A stretch of DNA of 11,548 bases from Bacteroidales bacterium (GCA_030638325.1 DAOWEV010000095.1:1-11548), one strand, 5' to 3'. Positions 1 to 7,438 are shown, counted from the first letter of the stretch. Numbers and translations: made by a program. Notes: generated by a model from the sequence alone, not told the origin.

Positions 1-45
1 GTAGCCTTCCTGAAGGAAAAAGCATTGGTTGTTGATAAGGGGTAA
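1..45 (+). CDS. C-terminal end of an upstream gene (partial, unidentified)
   Basis: Frame 1 is open from the window edge and ends at TAA (43-45), giving a tail of 14 residues, VAFLKEKALVVDKG. It lies 59 nt before dut on the same strand. The fragment is too short to identify. In related genomes dut often follows a polysaccharide export or flippase-type gene, but nothing visible here tests that. It could also be chance open sequence. Confidence 0.3.
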   Translation, partial: VAFLKEKALVVDKG

Positions 46-75
46 GATTTTTTAACCACAGAAAGTCTTATTTTA

Positions 76-83
76 TACCTTTG
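76..83 (+). promoter_or_regulatory. candidate Bacteroidota -7 promoter element for dut
   Basis: TACCTTTG matches the Bacteroidota -7 consensus TAnnTTTG exactly and lies 21 nt before the dut ATG, so the leader would be very short. No convincing -33 TTG element is visible at the expected distance upstream, which limits confidence. Transcription from here could also run into the TPR and DUF4292 genes. Confidence 0.5.
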
Positions 84-104
84 CACCCCCAACATTGACA
101 ATCA

Positions 105-539
105 ATGAAGATCAGGATAGTAAATCATTCAAAACACCCTTTGCCTTCGTATGAGACAATGGCTTCTGCAGGCATGGACCTGAGGGCAAACCTGGCAGCA
201 CCGGTCATACTGAGATCACTGGAAAGAACCCTGGTCCCTACCGGATTGTTCATTGAATTACCGGTTGGTTATGAGGCACAGATCAGACCCCGAAGCGGAC
301 TGGCATTCAAGAAAGGCATCTCTATCGTGAATGCACCCGGTACCATCGATGCGGATTACAGGGGAGAGATCAGGATCATCCTGATAAACCTCTCGAACGA
401 AGAGTTTGTAATTGAAGATGGAGAACGTATTGCGCAGATGATCATCTCAAGACATGAAAGAGTTGATTGGTCGAAAGTTGAAAAACTCGACGAAACTGAC
501 AGGGGAGCCAGGGGGTTTGGCCATACGGGACAGAAGTAA
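105..539 (+). CDS. dut: dUTP diphosphatase (dUTPase), trimeric type
   Basis: Hydrolyses dUTP to dUMP and pyrophosphate in the cytoplasm. This keeps uracil out of DNA and supplies dUMP for thymidylate synthesis. The 144-residue length is normal for the homotrimeric family. All five family motifs are present in order: motif I AGMDL (22-26), motif II RPRSGLA (61-67), motif III GTIDADYRGE (79-88), motif IV DGERIAQ (105-111) and the glycine-rich motif V RGARGFGHTG (133-142). By family alignment D82 in motif III is the catalytic aspartate that activates water. Motif V has His140 where many homologues have Ser. The ATG at 105 lies just behind a candidate -7 box and the protein begins at the usual point, MKIRIVN. 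It is the first complete gene of the + strand envelope block. Confidence 0.97.
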   Translation: MKIRIVNHSKHPLPSYETMASAGMDLRANLAAPVILRSLERTLVPTGLFIELPVGYEAQIRPRSGLAFKKGISIVNAPGTIDADYRGEIRIILINLSNEEFVIEDGERIAQMIISRHERVDWSKVEKLDETDRGARGFGHTGQK

Positions 540-540
540 G

Positions 541-568
541 TTTAAATTGTGAATTTTAAATTTTAAAT
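541..568 (+). repeat. 7-bp-period tandem repeat (TTTAAAT type)
   Basis: Four in-phase heptamers follow the dut stop codon. Three are TTTAAAT and the second is the variant TGTGAAT. The run starts one base after the stop. It shares its 7-bp period with arrays at 3293-3362 and 9683-9717. TTTAAAT has the palindromic core TTTAAA, so the array could also pair with itself weakly. No function is evident. Confidence 0.7.
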
Positions 569-604
569 TGAGACTGCTTTGAAAAGAGATTGTTGGGGGA
601 ACAG

Positions 605-644
605 TGGAACAATGGAATGATGGAATGATGGAAGGATGGATGAG
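605..644 (+). repeat. 8-bp-period tandem repeat (TGGAATGA type)
   Basis: Five in-phase octamers: TGGAACAA, TGGAATGA twice, TGGAAGGA and TGGATGAG. The array is purine-rich on the + strand and lies in the 139-nt gap between dut and the TPR gene, ending 34 nt before the latter's first ATG. The outer units have diverged more than the two central identical ones, as expected for a decaying tandem array. No coding frame or promoter motif is visible in it. Confidence 0.75.
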
Positions 645-678
645 TTTTCCGGAATGCTTCGAAATTAATAATTTATAG

Positions 679-2394
679 ATGAACAAGTTCGTTTCTGAGA
701 ACATGAAACATATTGGCTGGATATTATTTCTGGCACTCTTAATTCCTGCCGGTATATACGGGCAACAGGGTCGTGAGGGTGTTAAGTCTAACCAGGAAAC
801 TTTTTATGATGCCTCAAAGCAGAAGTTACTGGGTAATTATGAGAAAGCTGAAGAGCTTTTTAAAAAATGCCTGGAAATTGACCCTGATGATGCGGCATCC
901 ATGTATGCGCTGGCAGAAATTTACAGGAGGCAGAGCAAAGAAGGTGAAGCCCTGGTATATGCTGAGAAGGCAGTGGAACATGACCCCGGCAACAAGTGGT
1001 ATAAATACTTGTTGTTGCAGGTTTACCAATCAGCCGGCGACTATAGTAAGGCAGAAATAGTGATCCAGGGCCTGATAGAAGATGATCCGGAATATCTTGA
1101 TTACTACCAGGACCTGGCCCTGAACCAACTCTATGGCGGTAAGTATAAAGACGCTCTTAAAACATACAATCTTATTGAAGAAAAGATTGGTGTAACAGAA
1201 CATGTTTCTGTTCAGAAGGAAAAGATCTACTTGTTGATGAACAAACCCGAAAAGGCCATTGCAGAAATAGAGAAGCTTGCATCAGCCTATCCTTATGAGA
1301 CAAGGTACCTTGAAATGCTGGCCGAATTGTATATGGCAGGCAGAATGTATGATGAGGCGCTTCAAACCTATAAGAAGATACTGGAAGTAGATCCTGAAAA
1401 CCCCTATATCAACATCTCTCTTTCTGACTATTATAGAAAACAAGGAGATGAAGAAAAGTCATACGAATACCTGAAAACAGGTTTTGCCAATCCAAATCTG
1501 GATATTGATACCAAGATACAGATATTGCTTGCTTACTATACCATCAACGAGATATATAATGACCTCAAGAAGGAAGCCTTTGAGCTGGCTTCTATACTCA
1601 TAGAGGCCCACACCGGTGAAGCAAAAGCCTATTCTATTTATGCTGATCTGTTGTACCAGGACAATCAATTCGAAGCAGCCCGTGATGCTTTCAGGACTGT
1701 CATTTCGATGGATAGCAGTAAATACCTTGTATGGGAACAGTATCTTTTTGTAGAATCAGAATTGGGTGATTTTGAAACGATGGCTGATGAAAGTACGCGT
1801 GCTATCGGGCTTTTTCCACAGCAACCCATGTTATATCTTTTTTCAGGGGTGGCCAACTTTCAACTGAAAAACTACGAGAAAGCGGCTGATGATTTGAGTA
1901 AGGGAGTTCGGTTTGTAGTTGCAAATAACCTGATGAAAGCACAGTTCTATTCCTATCTCGGGGATGTTTATTTTCAGATTGACGAGCATGAAAAGTCGGA
2001 TGAAGCCTATGATAATGTACTCATGATCGATCCTGATAATTCTATCGTACTGAACAATTATGCCTATTATCTGTCACTCCGGGGTGAAAACCTCACGAAA
2101 GCGGAAAAAATGGCCAGAAGAGCAGTTGATCTTGACCCGGAAAACGGCGCTAACCAGGATACTTACGGGTGGGTACTATATATGCAGGGGAAGTATAAGG
2201 AGGCTGAAAAATGGATCGGCAAAGCCATCAGAAACCGGGAAGAAAGCGCAGTTGTATTAGAACATTACGGCGATGTGCTTTATAAACTTGGGAATAAAAA
2301 AGGCGCCGTAAAATACTGGGAAAAAGCTGTTAAAAAAGGACAGGGCTCTGAATTTCTGGAGAAAAAAGTGAAGGACAAAATATTATACGAATAA
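679..2394 (+). CDS. secreted tetratricopeptide-repeat (TPR) protein
   Basis: A 571-residue protein with an N-terminal signal peptide followed almost entirely by TPR-like helical pairs. Two starts are possible: ATG 679 and ATG 703. The second gives MKHIGWILFLALLIPAGIYG and cleavage before QQG, a more typical signal peptide, so the true start may be 703. Neither has a Shine-Dalgarno sequence. Repeat units are clear near 44-69, 74-103, 206-239 and 424-453 (GDVYFQIDEHEKSDEAYDNV, then the DPDN turn), then 486-515 and 525-553. Several end in the usual turn at D-P-(D/E)-N. TPRs are protein-binding scaffolds. The signal peptide places this one in the periplasm or at the outer membrane. It sits 17 nt before the DUF4292 lipoprotein gene and is probably co-transcribed with it. 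The conserved neighbourhood suggests an envelope role, but the partner is unknown. Confidence 0.9.
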   Translation: MNKFVSENMKHIGWILFLALLIPAGIYGQQGREGVKSNQETFYDASKQKLLGNYEKAEELFKKCLEIDPDDAASMYALAEIYRRQSKEGEALVYAEKAVEHDPGNKWYKYLLLQVYQSAGDYSKAEIVIQGLIEDDPEYLDYYQDLALNQLYGGKYKDALKTYNLIEEKIGVTEHVSVQKEKIYLLMNKPEKAIAEIEKLASAYPYETRYLEMLAELYMAGRMYDEALQTYKKILEVDPENPYINISLSDYYRKQGDEEKSYEYLKTGFANPNLDIDTKIQILLAYYTINEIYNDLKKEAFELASILIEAHTGEAKAYSIYADLLYQDNQFEAARDAFRTVISMDSSKYLVWEQYLFVESELGDFETMADESTRAIGLFPQQPMLYLFSGVANFQLKNYEKAADDLSKGVRFVVANNLMKAQFYSYLGDVYFQIDEHEKSDEAYDNVLMIDPDNSIVLNNYAYYLSLRGENLTKAEKMARRAVDLDPENGANQDTYGWVLYMQGKYKEAEKWIGKAIRNREESAVVLEHYGDVLYKLGNKKGAVKYWEKAVKKGQGSEFLEKKVKDKILYE

Positions 2395-2411
2395 AAGATC
2401 AATGTCAGGTT

Positions 2412-3239
2412 GTGAATCAGGGTGAACCATATATCAAATGGCTGATTTTTACATTAGTCGTGCTTGTTTTTTTATCCTCCTGTAAAACCCCCCGCTCTGT
2501 GATCAAAGAGCCATTAAAGGAATATGGCCATGATTACCTCCTGGAACGATTGGATGAAAATGAACTTAAGTTCAGGTGTTTTTCTGCTAAATTCAACACT
2601 TCCTACCAGATTGATAAAAAGAAGATCAAATTCAAGGGACAGACCCGGATAAAGAAAGACAGTGTGATCTGGATCAGCTTCTCGCCTGCACTGGGAATTG
2701 AAATGGTAAGGCTGATGATCACTTCGGATTCCATTTTCTATATTAACAGGATGGATAAAACTTATTTTATGGGGGATTATGACTTCGTAAATCAATTCCT
2801 GGAGACCCGGATCGATTTCGATATCCTTCAGTCATTCATAATCGGCAATGATTTTCAGTTCTATGAAACAACAAACTTCAGGGCTTCCATTGATAGCCGG
2901 GAGTATAAACTCTCAACGGCAAGAAGGCAAAAGATGAAAAAGTATTTTAAGAAAATGGAGGATGATAAGCTTGTGCTTATTCAGAATATATGGCTGGATC
3001 CTCAGACATTTAAGATCAGCCGTGTGAATATTAAAGAATATGGAAAAGAGCACAAAAGGCTGGCAGCCCGGTACGGTAATTTCATCGAGTTGGAAGAACA
3101 ACTGTTTCCGTCTCACATCATTTTTGACATCACGGCTGAAAAGAAAATATCCATTGACATAAACTATTCAAAACTCACTCTTGACAACCCCCTCAACTTC
3201 CCATTCAGCATTCCGAAGAACTATAAGAGGATTGAATAG
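2412..3239 (+). CDS. DUF4292 family lipoprotein (LolB-like)
   Basis: A 275-residue lipoprotein. The start is GTG at 2412: no in-frame ATG precedes the signal sequence, and the nearby ATG at 2402 is out of frame. Residues 1-23 form a type II signal peptide with lipobox LSSC and Cys24 as the lipidated residue. The mature part begins with a charged stretch and continues as alternating short strands, including GQTRIKKDSVIWISFSPALG (76-95) and the run EMVRLMITSDSIFYINRMDK (97-116). This fits DUF4292, which to my knowledge belongs with the LolA/LolB superfamily of lipoprotein or lipid carriers. A role in outer-membrane biogenesis is therefore inferred and no catalytic residues are expected. It lies 17 nt after the TPR gene, very likely in one operon. 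The gene ends just before a repeat-rich 250-nt gap. Confidence 0.85.
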   Translation: MNQGEPYIKWLIFTLVVLVFLSSCKTPRSVIKEPLKEYGHDYLLERLDENELKFRCFSAKFNTSYQIDKKKIKFKGQTRIKKDSVIWISFSPALGIEMVRLMITSDSIFYINRMDKTYFMGDYDFVNQFLETRIDFDILQSFIIGNDFQFYETTNFRASIDSREYKLSTARRQKMKKYFKKMEDDKLVLIQNIWLDPQTFKISRVNIKEYGKEHKRLAARYGNFIELEEQLFPSHIIFDITAEKKISIDINYSKLTLDNPLNFPFSIPKNYKRIE

Positions 3240-3243
3240 GCCC

Positions 3244-3257
3244 CCTAAGCACTTAGG
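3244..3257. repeat. short perfect palindrome behind the DUF4292 gene
   Basis: CCTAAG and CTTAGG face each other across a CA spacer, starting 5 nt after the stop codon. The stem is only 6 bp with a 2-nt loop and no T run follows, so a terminator role is doubtful. It could be a small protein-binding site or chance. Confidence 0.3.
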
Positions 3258-3292
3258 ATGCAACTTTTACCAACATCTTGTCTGTTTTTTTG

Positions 3293-3362
3293 TTGCAGGT
3301 TGCAAGTTGCAGGTTCTCAACTTGCAACCCGTAACCTGCAACCTGTAACATGCAACAGTTAA
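3293..3362. repeat. 7-bp-period array that folds as an inverted repeat
   Basis: Ten heptamers run in one continuous phase. Three are of TTGCAGG/TTGCAAG type (3293-3313), the turn is TTCTCAA (3314-3320), and six are of CTTGCAA, CCTGCAA or CCTGTAA type (3321-3362). TTGCAGG is the reverse complement of CCTGCAA, so 3292-3315 and 3319-3342 form 24-bp arms with 20 matches around a 3-nt loop. The array fills the middle of the 250-nt gap between the DUF4292 and envC-like genes. It is followed by AT-rich sequence rather than a clean T tract. It might end the upstream transcript, but its repeat periodicity is unlike an ordinary terminator. Confidence 0.8.
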
Positions 3363-3460
3363 TTAATTCCCACCAAAAGTGGTTTTAGTTCGACACTTGC
3401 TTTGAAAATAACATAGTCACTTTAGGCACTTTAAGTACTGATCAGTTTCCTTTTATCTCT

Positions 3461-3468
3461 TATCTTTG
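3461..3468 (+). promoter_or_regulatory. candidate Bacteroidota -7 promoter element for the envC-like gene
   Basis: TATCTTTG matches TAnnTTTG exactly and lies 21 nt before the ATG at 3490, the same spacing as the dut candidate. No clear -33 TTG is seen. It suggests that the envC-like gene has its own promoter separate from the dut/TPR/DUF4292 unit, in keeping with the 250-nt gap. Confidence 0.5.
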
Positions 3469-3489
3469 TCCCTGATCTAATCACTCAAA

Positions 3490-4704
3490 ATGAGCATCCT
3501 TTTTCGTTGGTTTCTATTTATTTTTATACTGATAATTCAGGTAAACCCGCTTCTTGCACAGCAAGACAGGGCTTCCCTGGAGCAGGATAAGAAGAAAGCG
3601 GAAGATGGGATCAGGTACACCAATAAATTACTTGACCAGACCAGGAAATCGAAAAAAGCAAATATGAGTGAGGTGGTGATCCTGGCCGATATGATTGGCA
3701 AACGACAGGAGCTTATCACTGCCATTAATTCGGAGATCCATTTTCTGAACGTGCAGATATCCTTTACAGAAGACAGCATCCGGGAGTTGAATACAGAACT
3801 CACGGAATTGCGTGATGAATATGCCCGGATCATCTACTTTGCCTATAAAAACAGAGATCTTTACAACCGCTTTATGTTCATCTTTGCAGCAGATGATTTT
3901 AACCAGGCTTATCAACGCCTGAAATATTTTCAGCAATATCAGGTTTACAGAAAAAAACAAGCAGAGCTGATCCGGCAGACACAGGAAAAATTGCATCAAA
4001 AATCAGAAAGCCTCTCGCAAAGGAAAGCTGAAAAGGAACAACTGGCGGGTACCGTGGAAAATGAAAAAAACAAGCTATTTGCTGAAAAGGAAGATAAGGA
4101 CCGGATTGTACAAAAGCTTGTTAAGACAGAGAAAGACCTGAAGAAAGAGTTAAAACAGAAAGAAAAGGCAATCAGGGATCTGCAGAAAGCCATTCAGAAA
4201 ATCATTGCCGCGGAGATAGCCGCAAGAGCAAAAAGTGTGGCCGGCAAACCGTCTGAACTTGCCCTTACACCTGAGGAACTGGAGTTGTCCGGCAATTTCA
4301 TGAGCAATAAAGGCAAATTGCCATGGCCCATGGAACGGGGCATCGTTTCAAGCACCTTCGGAGAACATCCGCACCCTGTATTGAAAAGGGTGAAGGTTAG
4401 GAACAACGGTATCAATATACTTACCAATGAGGGGGGAGAAGCCAGGGCTGTTTTCAAAGGTAAAGTTACCCGGGTCATGTCGGTTCCGAACAATAATAAT
4501 GTGGTCATCATCCGGCATGGAGAATACCTGACGGTTTATTCAAATCTCGACAGGGTATATGTCAGGGAGGGTGACGCTGTTGATACCAAAGACAAGATAG
4601 GCGTGGTGTTTACCAGTCCTGACGAATCCAGAACGGAATTGCATTTCGAGGTCTGGAAGGCCAAGACACTTCTGAACCCGGCCAGTTGGCTGGCTCATGA
4701 ATGA
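3490..4704 (+). CDS. EnvC-like murein hydrolase activator (degenerate M23/LytM protein)
   Basis: A 404-residue exported protein. Residues 1-23 are a signal peptide (cleavage likely after LLA, before QQD). Residues 27-110 and about 150-247 are Lys/Glu-rich coiled coil. An Ala-rich hinge leads to a C-terminal LytM (peptidase M23) domain at about 276-402. This is the EnvC layout: a periplasmic activator that binds septal amidases through its LytM domain and helps daughter cells separate. The zinc and catalytic positions of active M23 enzymes are mostly lost. The HxGxD motif reads NNGIN (305-309), the YxHL position reads YSNL (350-353) and HxH reads ELH (383-385), so only His385 remains. This supports an activator rather than a peptidase. 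No amidase gene lies in the window. The gene is transcribed alone and ends at a good terminator. Confidence 0.9.
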   Translation: MSILFRWFLFIFILIIQVNPLLAQQDRASLEQDKKKAEDGIRYTNKLLDQTRKSKKANMSEVVILADMIGKRQELITAINSEIHFLNVQISFTEDSIRELNTELTELRDEYARIIYFAYKNRDLYNRFMFIFAADDFNQAYQRLKYFQQYQVYRKKQAELIRQTQEKLHQKSESLSQRKAEKEQLAGTVENEKNKLFAEKEDKDRIVQKLVKTEKDLKKELKQKEKAIRDLQKAIQKIIAAEIAARAKSVAGKPSELALTPEELELSGNFMSNKGKLPWPMERGIVSSTFGEHPHPVLKRVKVRNNGINILTNEGGEARAVFKGKVTRVMSVPNNNNVVIIRHGEYLTVYSNLDRVYVREGDAVDTKDKIGVVFTSPDESRTELHFEVWKAKTLLNPASWLAHE

Positions 4705-4734
4705 ATGTTAATGAAATAAGCCAGAATAACTAGG

Positions 4735-4755
4735 AACGGCATTTATGCCGTTTTT
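4735..4755 (+). terminator. rho-independent terminator of the envC-like gene
   Basis: AACGGCA and TGCCGTT pair perfectly (7 bp) around a TTTA loop and are followed directly by further T residues (4753-4755). The hairpin starts 30 nt after the envC-like stop codon, between two convergent genes. Read on the other strand, the T run is absent, so it serves the + strand. Confidence 0.7.
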
Positions 4756-4768
4756 AATTCATAATATC

Positions 4769-4786
4769 CACCACATAAATGTGGTG
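4769..4786 (-). terminator. possible terminator hairpin of the subtilisin-like gene
   Basis: CACCACAT and ATGTGGTG form a perfect 8-bp stem with a 2-nt AA loop (or 7 bp with a 4-nt loop). Seen from the - strand it begins one base after the protease stop codon (TAG, 4790-4788). The bases that follow on the - strand are AT-rich without a strict T tract, so termination is plausible but not certain. Together with the hairpin at 4735 it gives a two-hairpin boundary between converging transcripts. Confidence 0.4.
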
Positions 4787-4787
4787 T

Positions 4788-7379
4788 CTAATGATTGGGA
4801 AATAGCACAATCTTCTCCGAAACAGCCTTCATCCCATCGATGAAAACAACCGCAAAATAAATGCCATCGCTCATCTTTTGACCCTTGCCATCAGTGCCGT
4901 TCCAATTGAAACTGTGATCTCCCCTGATGAGCTCCCGGGCAGTCAGTTCCCGGATCTTCTGTCCCCGCTGATCAAAGATCATTACCTCGATATATACCGC
5001 TTTGCTCAGGCTGAGACCGAAGGAAATTTCATTAGTGAAAGGGTTGGGATAAGCTGAAAATTGGACCAGGGCATGATCCCCCTCACCGATCCCGAAGTGA
5101 ATGACCTGCATATCAACAGGTACGGGAAAGACCATATCATTGTAGTACACCAGGAATTCAGTGTGGTAAGAGCCTTCTGCAAGGCCTGTTGTGCTCAGGG
5201 AGACGGTAATGGTGTCCATATCATTTACCTGGAGCGAACCATCAATGGGATGGACGGAGATCCAAACAGGCTGATCTTCAAATTCTACATTGAACCGGGC
5301 AATTATAGGTGCCAGATTTGTCAGGATAATGTCGGTATAATCTTGGATGTCAGGCCCCAGGGGTTTATAGAGGCTCTCCGGGGTGATCCGGAGGGGCGGA
5401 TTGTACAGCGTTACTGTAAGCAACTTTGTATATTCCAGGTAAGCTATTTCCACATTTGCCGTATAGATACCATCCGGTAATCCGTCCGTATTGAAAAACA
5501 AGGTGATTTCAAAATTTCCCATTCCGCTCAAGGTTCCTGAAACCGGATCAGCGGTCAACCACCCGGGCGATCCTTCTATTGAAACTAAAAAATCAATATC
5601 CTCGTCAGTGTTATTATTCAATGTAAAAGAAGAAGTATCCTGCATATCAGCTTGCATGAGCATAATAACCTCTTCGGGATCGGTAGACAGCAGCGGGGTG
5701 GTCAATTCGGCAGAAACTAAAAATGACTGAACTCCCACCATAACATTTATACCATGCCCATAAGTACCCTGATCAAGTCCGGTGGAATTGAAATATACCG
5801 TGACCGGTTCCTGGGATTCGGGGGGAATGGTACCAGAGGAGGAGCTTACTGACAGCCATTCCGGGAAGCTTTCTATTTGAATAGTATAGGTTTTTTCACT
5901 TGGGGTTTGGTTGTCTATTGTGAAAACAGCACTATCAATGATATTTTCAGGCAAAATTAATGAGAGGCTTGCAGGACTTACGGTGACCCCGGGGTTCAGC
6001 ATGTTAACGATAGCGTTATAAATATTGAGCCGGCCCCCGGTGACAGTTATTCCCTGTAATGCCGGCAACGGGTCTGTGCCATTCAGGATATACTGCTTGA
6101 CCTCCAGCGCCTTACTCTCCGGATCGTTATGATAAGCCTGCATAAATGCTTCATCAGCAGCGGCATACATCAGGGCGATAGCGCCTGCCACATGTGGCGT
6201 GGCCATTGAGGTGCCACTCTTGTGTCCATAGCCATTGTTCTGCCTCGTAGAGTATACCTGGGTTCCCGGGGCTCCCAGATCAATGGTTGTAATGCCATAC
6301 CCGGCGCTGGCTTTAATATCATCATCGGTGGTATTGGTAACCGTGATCAGCGATTCATTATCGAAAGCGGTAGGGATATCTCCAACCTCATCGATATTCC
6401 AGTTGGCATTGGCGGTGGCGCCTGCATTTAAGATACCTACCGCGCCAAGCGAATCGTACATGGCGTGCCAGATCGGGAAATCCTCCGGCTGGCCCTGGTT
6501 GACCCCGAAGGAGGAGTTGGTGCAAACGATAAAAGCGCCTTGCTCTCCACCGGTTTCATTGTACCGGGTCCGCATTTCTAAAATATAAGAATATGCTGCT
6601 ACAGGGATGGCTTCAACAGTGGCGGAACCCACAACCGGGAATATTTTTGTATGCCAGTTCACACCGCACACACCCATATCATTGTTGCCCCTGGCCCCGG
6701 CAATACCTGTAACATGTGTGCCGTGGTCGCGCATAATCAGGTTGCCCGAATTGTTCCATGCATTCCAGCCATGATAGTCATCGATGTACCCGTTTGAGTC
6801 ATCATCGATGTTATTGTTGGGTATCTCATGATAATTCTTCCAGTAAACTATGTCGTCATGGTTCAGGTCAAAACCGTCATCGACAATGCCTATAAGAATG
6901 GTATCACCCGTGGCAGTGACGCCGCCGGTGGCAAAATCCCAGGCTTCCGGACCGTCGATATCGGCATCCGGAACACCTCCGGTCTGACCGGTATTGTGCA
7001 TGTTCCACTGAAGGCCGAAGTACTGGTCACTCGGAATATTCTGGCGCATCTCGATATAATGATTGTATTGGGCAAATTGTACCAGGTCATGATCTTTTAA
7101 GGATGTCAGCACATTGGCTTCAGCAACTTTTGCTTCGTTGAATTTCAACAGCCAGATATTCATTCTCACGGAAAGATTCCGGATGACTTTTAGTTCAATG
7201 TACTCATATTCTTTCAGCATCCGGTTGATGAGTTCCTGATGGTTCAAACTTTTATGCTGGTTCAACTGCAGCATGATCTCACCGGGTACGTGATCCTTTT
7301 CGTGTTTGTTGGCAGGTTTCTGAAAAACAAAAAAAGGAATTACCAGAAGGAGTAAAAGAGATAGATATTTATGTTTCAT
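4788..7379 (-). CDS. secreted subtilisin-like serine protease (S8) with BACON-like repeats and T9SS sorting domain
   Basis: An 863-residue exported protease. Residues 1-20 are a signal peptide. About 30-110 look like an inhibitory propeptide (VPGEIMLQLN onward). The S8 catalytic domain spans about 120-460, with Asp167 (VDDG), His219 (HGTH), oxyanion Asn288 and nucleophile Ser391 (SGTSMATPHVAG, 388-399), so the triad is complete. A DDDSNGYIDD stretch (192-201) is a likely calcium loop. Three tandem repeats of about 100 residues follow (465-560, 563-658, 663-758). Each has the BACON-like pattern W-(L/I)-S/T-V...SG-T/S-L/I...GL-x-x-G-x-Y. The end (775-863) is a type A T9SS sorting domain starting at YPNPF and including the FlgD-like run NWNGTDGKGQKMSDGIYFA. 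It is expected to cross the outer membrane by T9SS and be released or anchored on the surface. The substrate is unknown. The gene stands alone and converges on the envC-like gene. Confidence 0.95.
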   Translation of the reverse strand: MKHKYLSLLLLLVIPFFVFQKPANKHEKDHVPGEIMLQLNQHKSLNHQELINRMLKEYEYIELKVIRNLSVRMNIWLLKFNEAKVAEANVLTSLKDHDLVQFAQYNHYIEMRQNIPSDQYFGLQWNMHNTGQTGGVPDADIDGPEAWDFATGGVTATGDTILIGIVDDGFDLNHDDIVYWKNYHEIPNNNIDDDSNGYIDDYHGWNAWNNSGNLIMRDHGTHVTGIAGARGNNDMGVCGVNWHTKIFPVVGSATVEAIPVAAYSYILEMRTRYNETGGEQGAFIVCTNSSFGVNQGQPEDFPIWHAMYDSLGAVGILNAGATANANWNIDEVGDIPTAFDNESLITVTNTTDDDIKASAGYGITTIDLGAPGTQVYSTRQNNGYGHKSGTSMATPHVAGAIALMYAAADEAFMQAYHNDPESKALEVKQYILNGTDPLPALQGITVTGGRLNIYNAIVNMLNPGVTVSPASLSLILPENIIDSAVFTIDNQTPSEKTYTIQIESFPEWLSVSSSSGTIPPESQEPVTVYFNSTGLDQGTYGHGINVMVGVQSFLVSAELTTPLLSTDPEEVIMLMQADMQDTSSFTLNNNTDEDIDFLVSIEGSPGWLTADPVSGTLSGMGNFEITLFFNTDGLPDGIYTANVEIAYLEYTKLLTVTLYNPPLRITPESLYKPLGPDIQDYTDIILTNLAPIIARFNVEFEDQPVWISVHPIDGSLQVNDMDTITVSLSTTGLAEGSYHTEFLVYYNDMVFPVPVDMQVIHFGIGEGDHALVQFSAYPNPFTNEISFGLSLSKAVYIEVMIFDQRGQKIRELTARELIRGDHSFNWNGTDGKGQKMSDGIYFAVVFIDGMKAVSEKIVLFPNH

Positions 7380-7430
7380 TATTGTGTTGTTTTTGGGCGT
7401 TTTGCCTTGCAGGGATTAAAATCTTTTTTA

Positions 7431-7438
7431 CAAATTTA
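7431..7438 (-). promoter_or_regulatory. candidate -7 promoter element of the subtilisin-like gene
   Basis: On the - strand this reads TAAATTTG, an exact TAnnTTTG match, 51 nt before the protease ATG. The base immediately upstream on that strand begins a 16-bp sequence that recurs 440 bp away. No well-spaced -33 TTG is seen. The mobile element lies upstream of this site and does not disrupt it. Confidence 0.5.

Noticed and set aside
3293..3362. A CRISPR array or a simple rho-independent terminator
   Set aside because: The units are 7 bp with no spacers, so it is not CRISPR. The imperfect 24-bp arms lack a following T tract and the heptad phase runs through the loop, so a plain terminator does not explain it.
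3537..4511. - strand ORFs of up to 123 codons opposite the envC-like gene
   Set aside because: They are Ser/Phe/Leu-rich mirror translations of the Lys/Glu-rich coiled coil, with no independent signals.
5061..7100. Several + strand ORFs of 66-139 codons opposite the subtilisin-like gene
   Set aside because: They lie antisense to a gene with a complete catalytic triad and domain structure and show low-complexity or implausible protein sequence.
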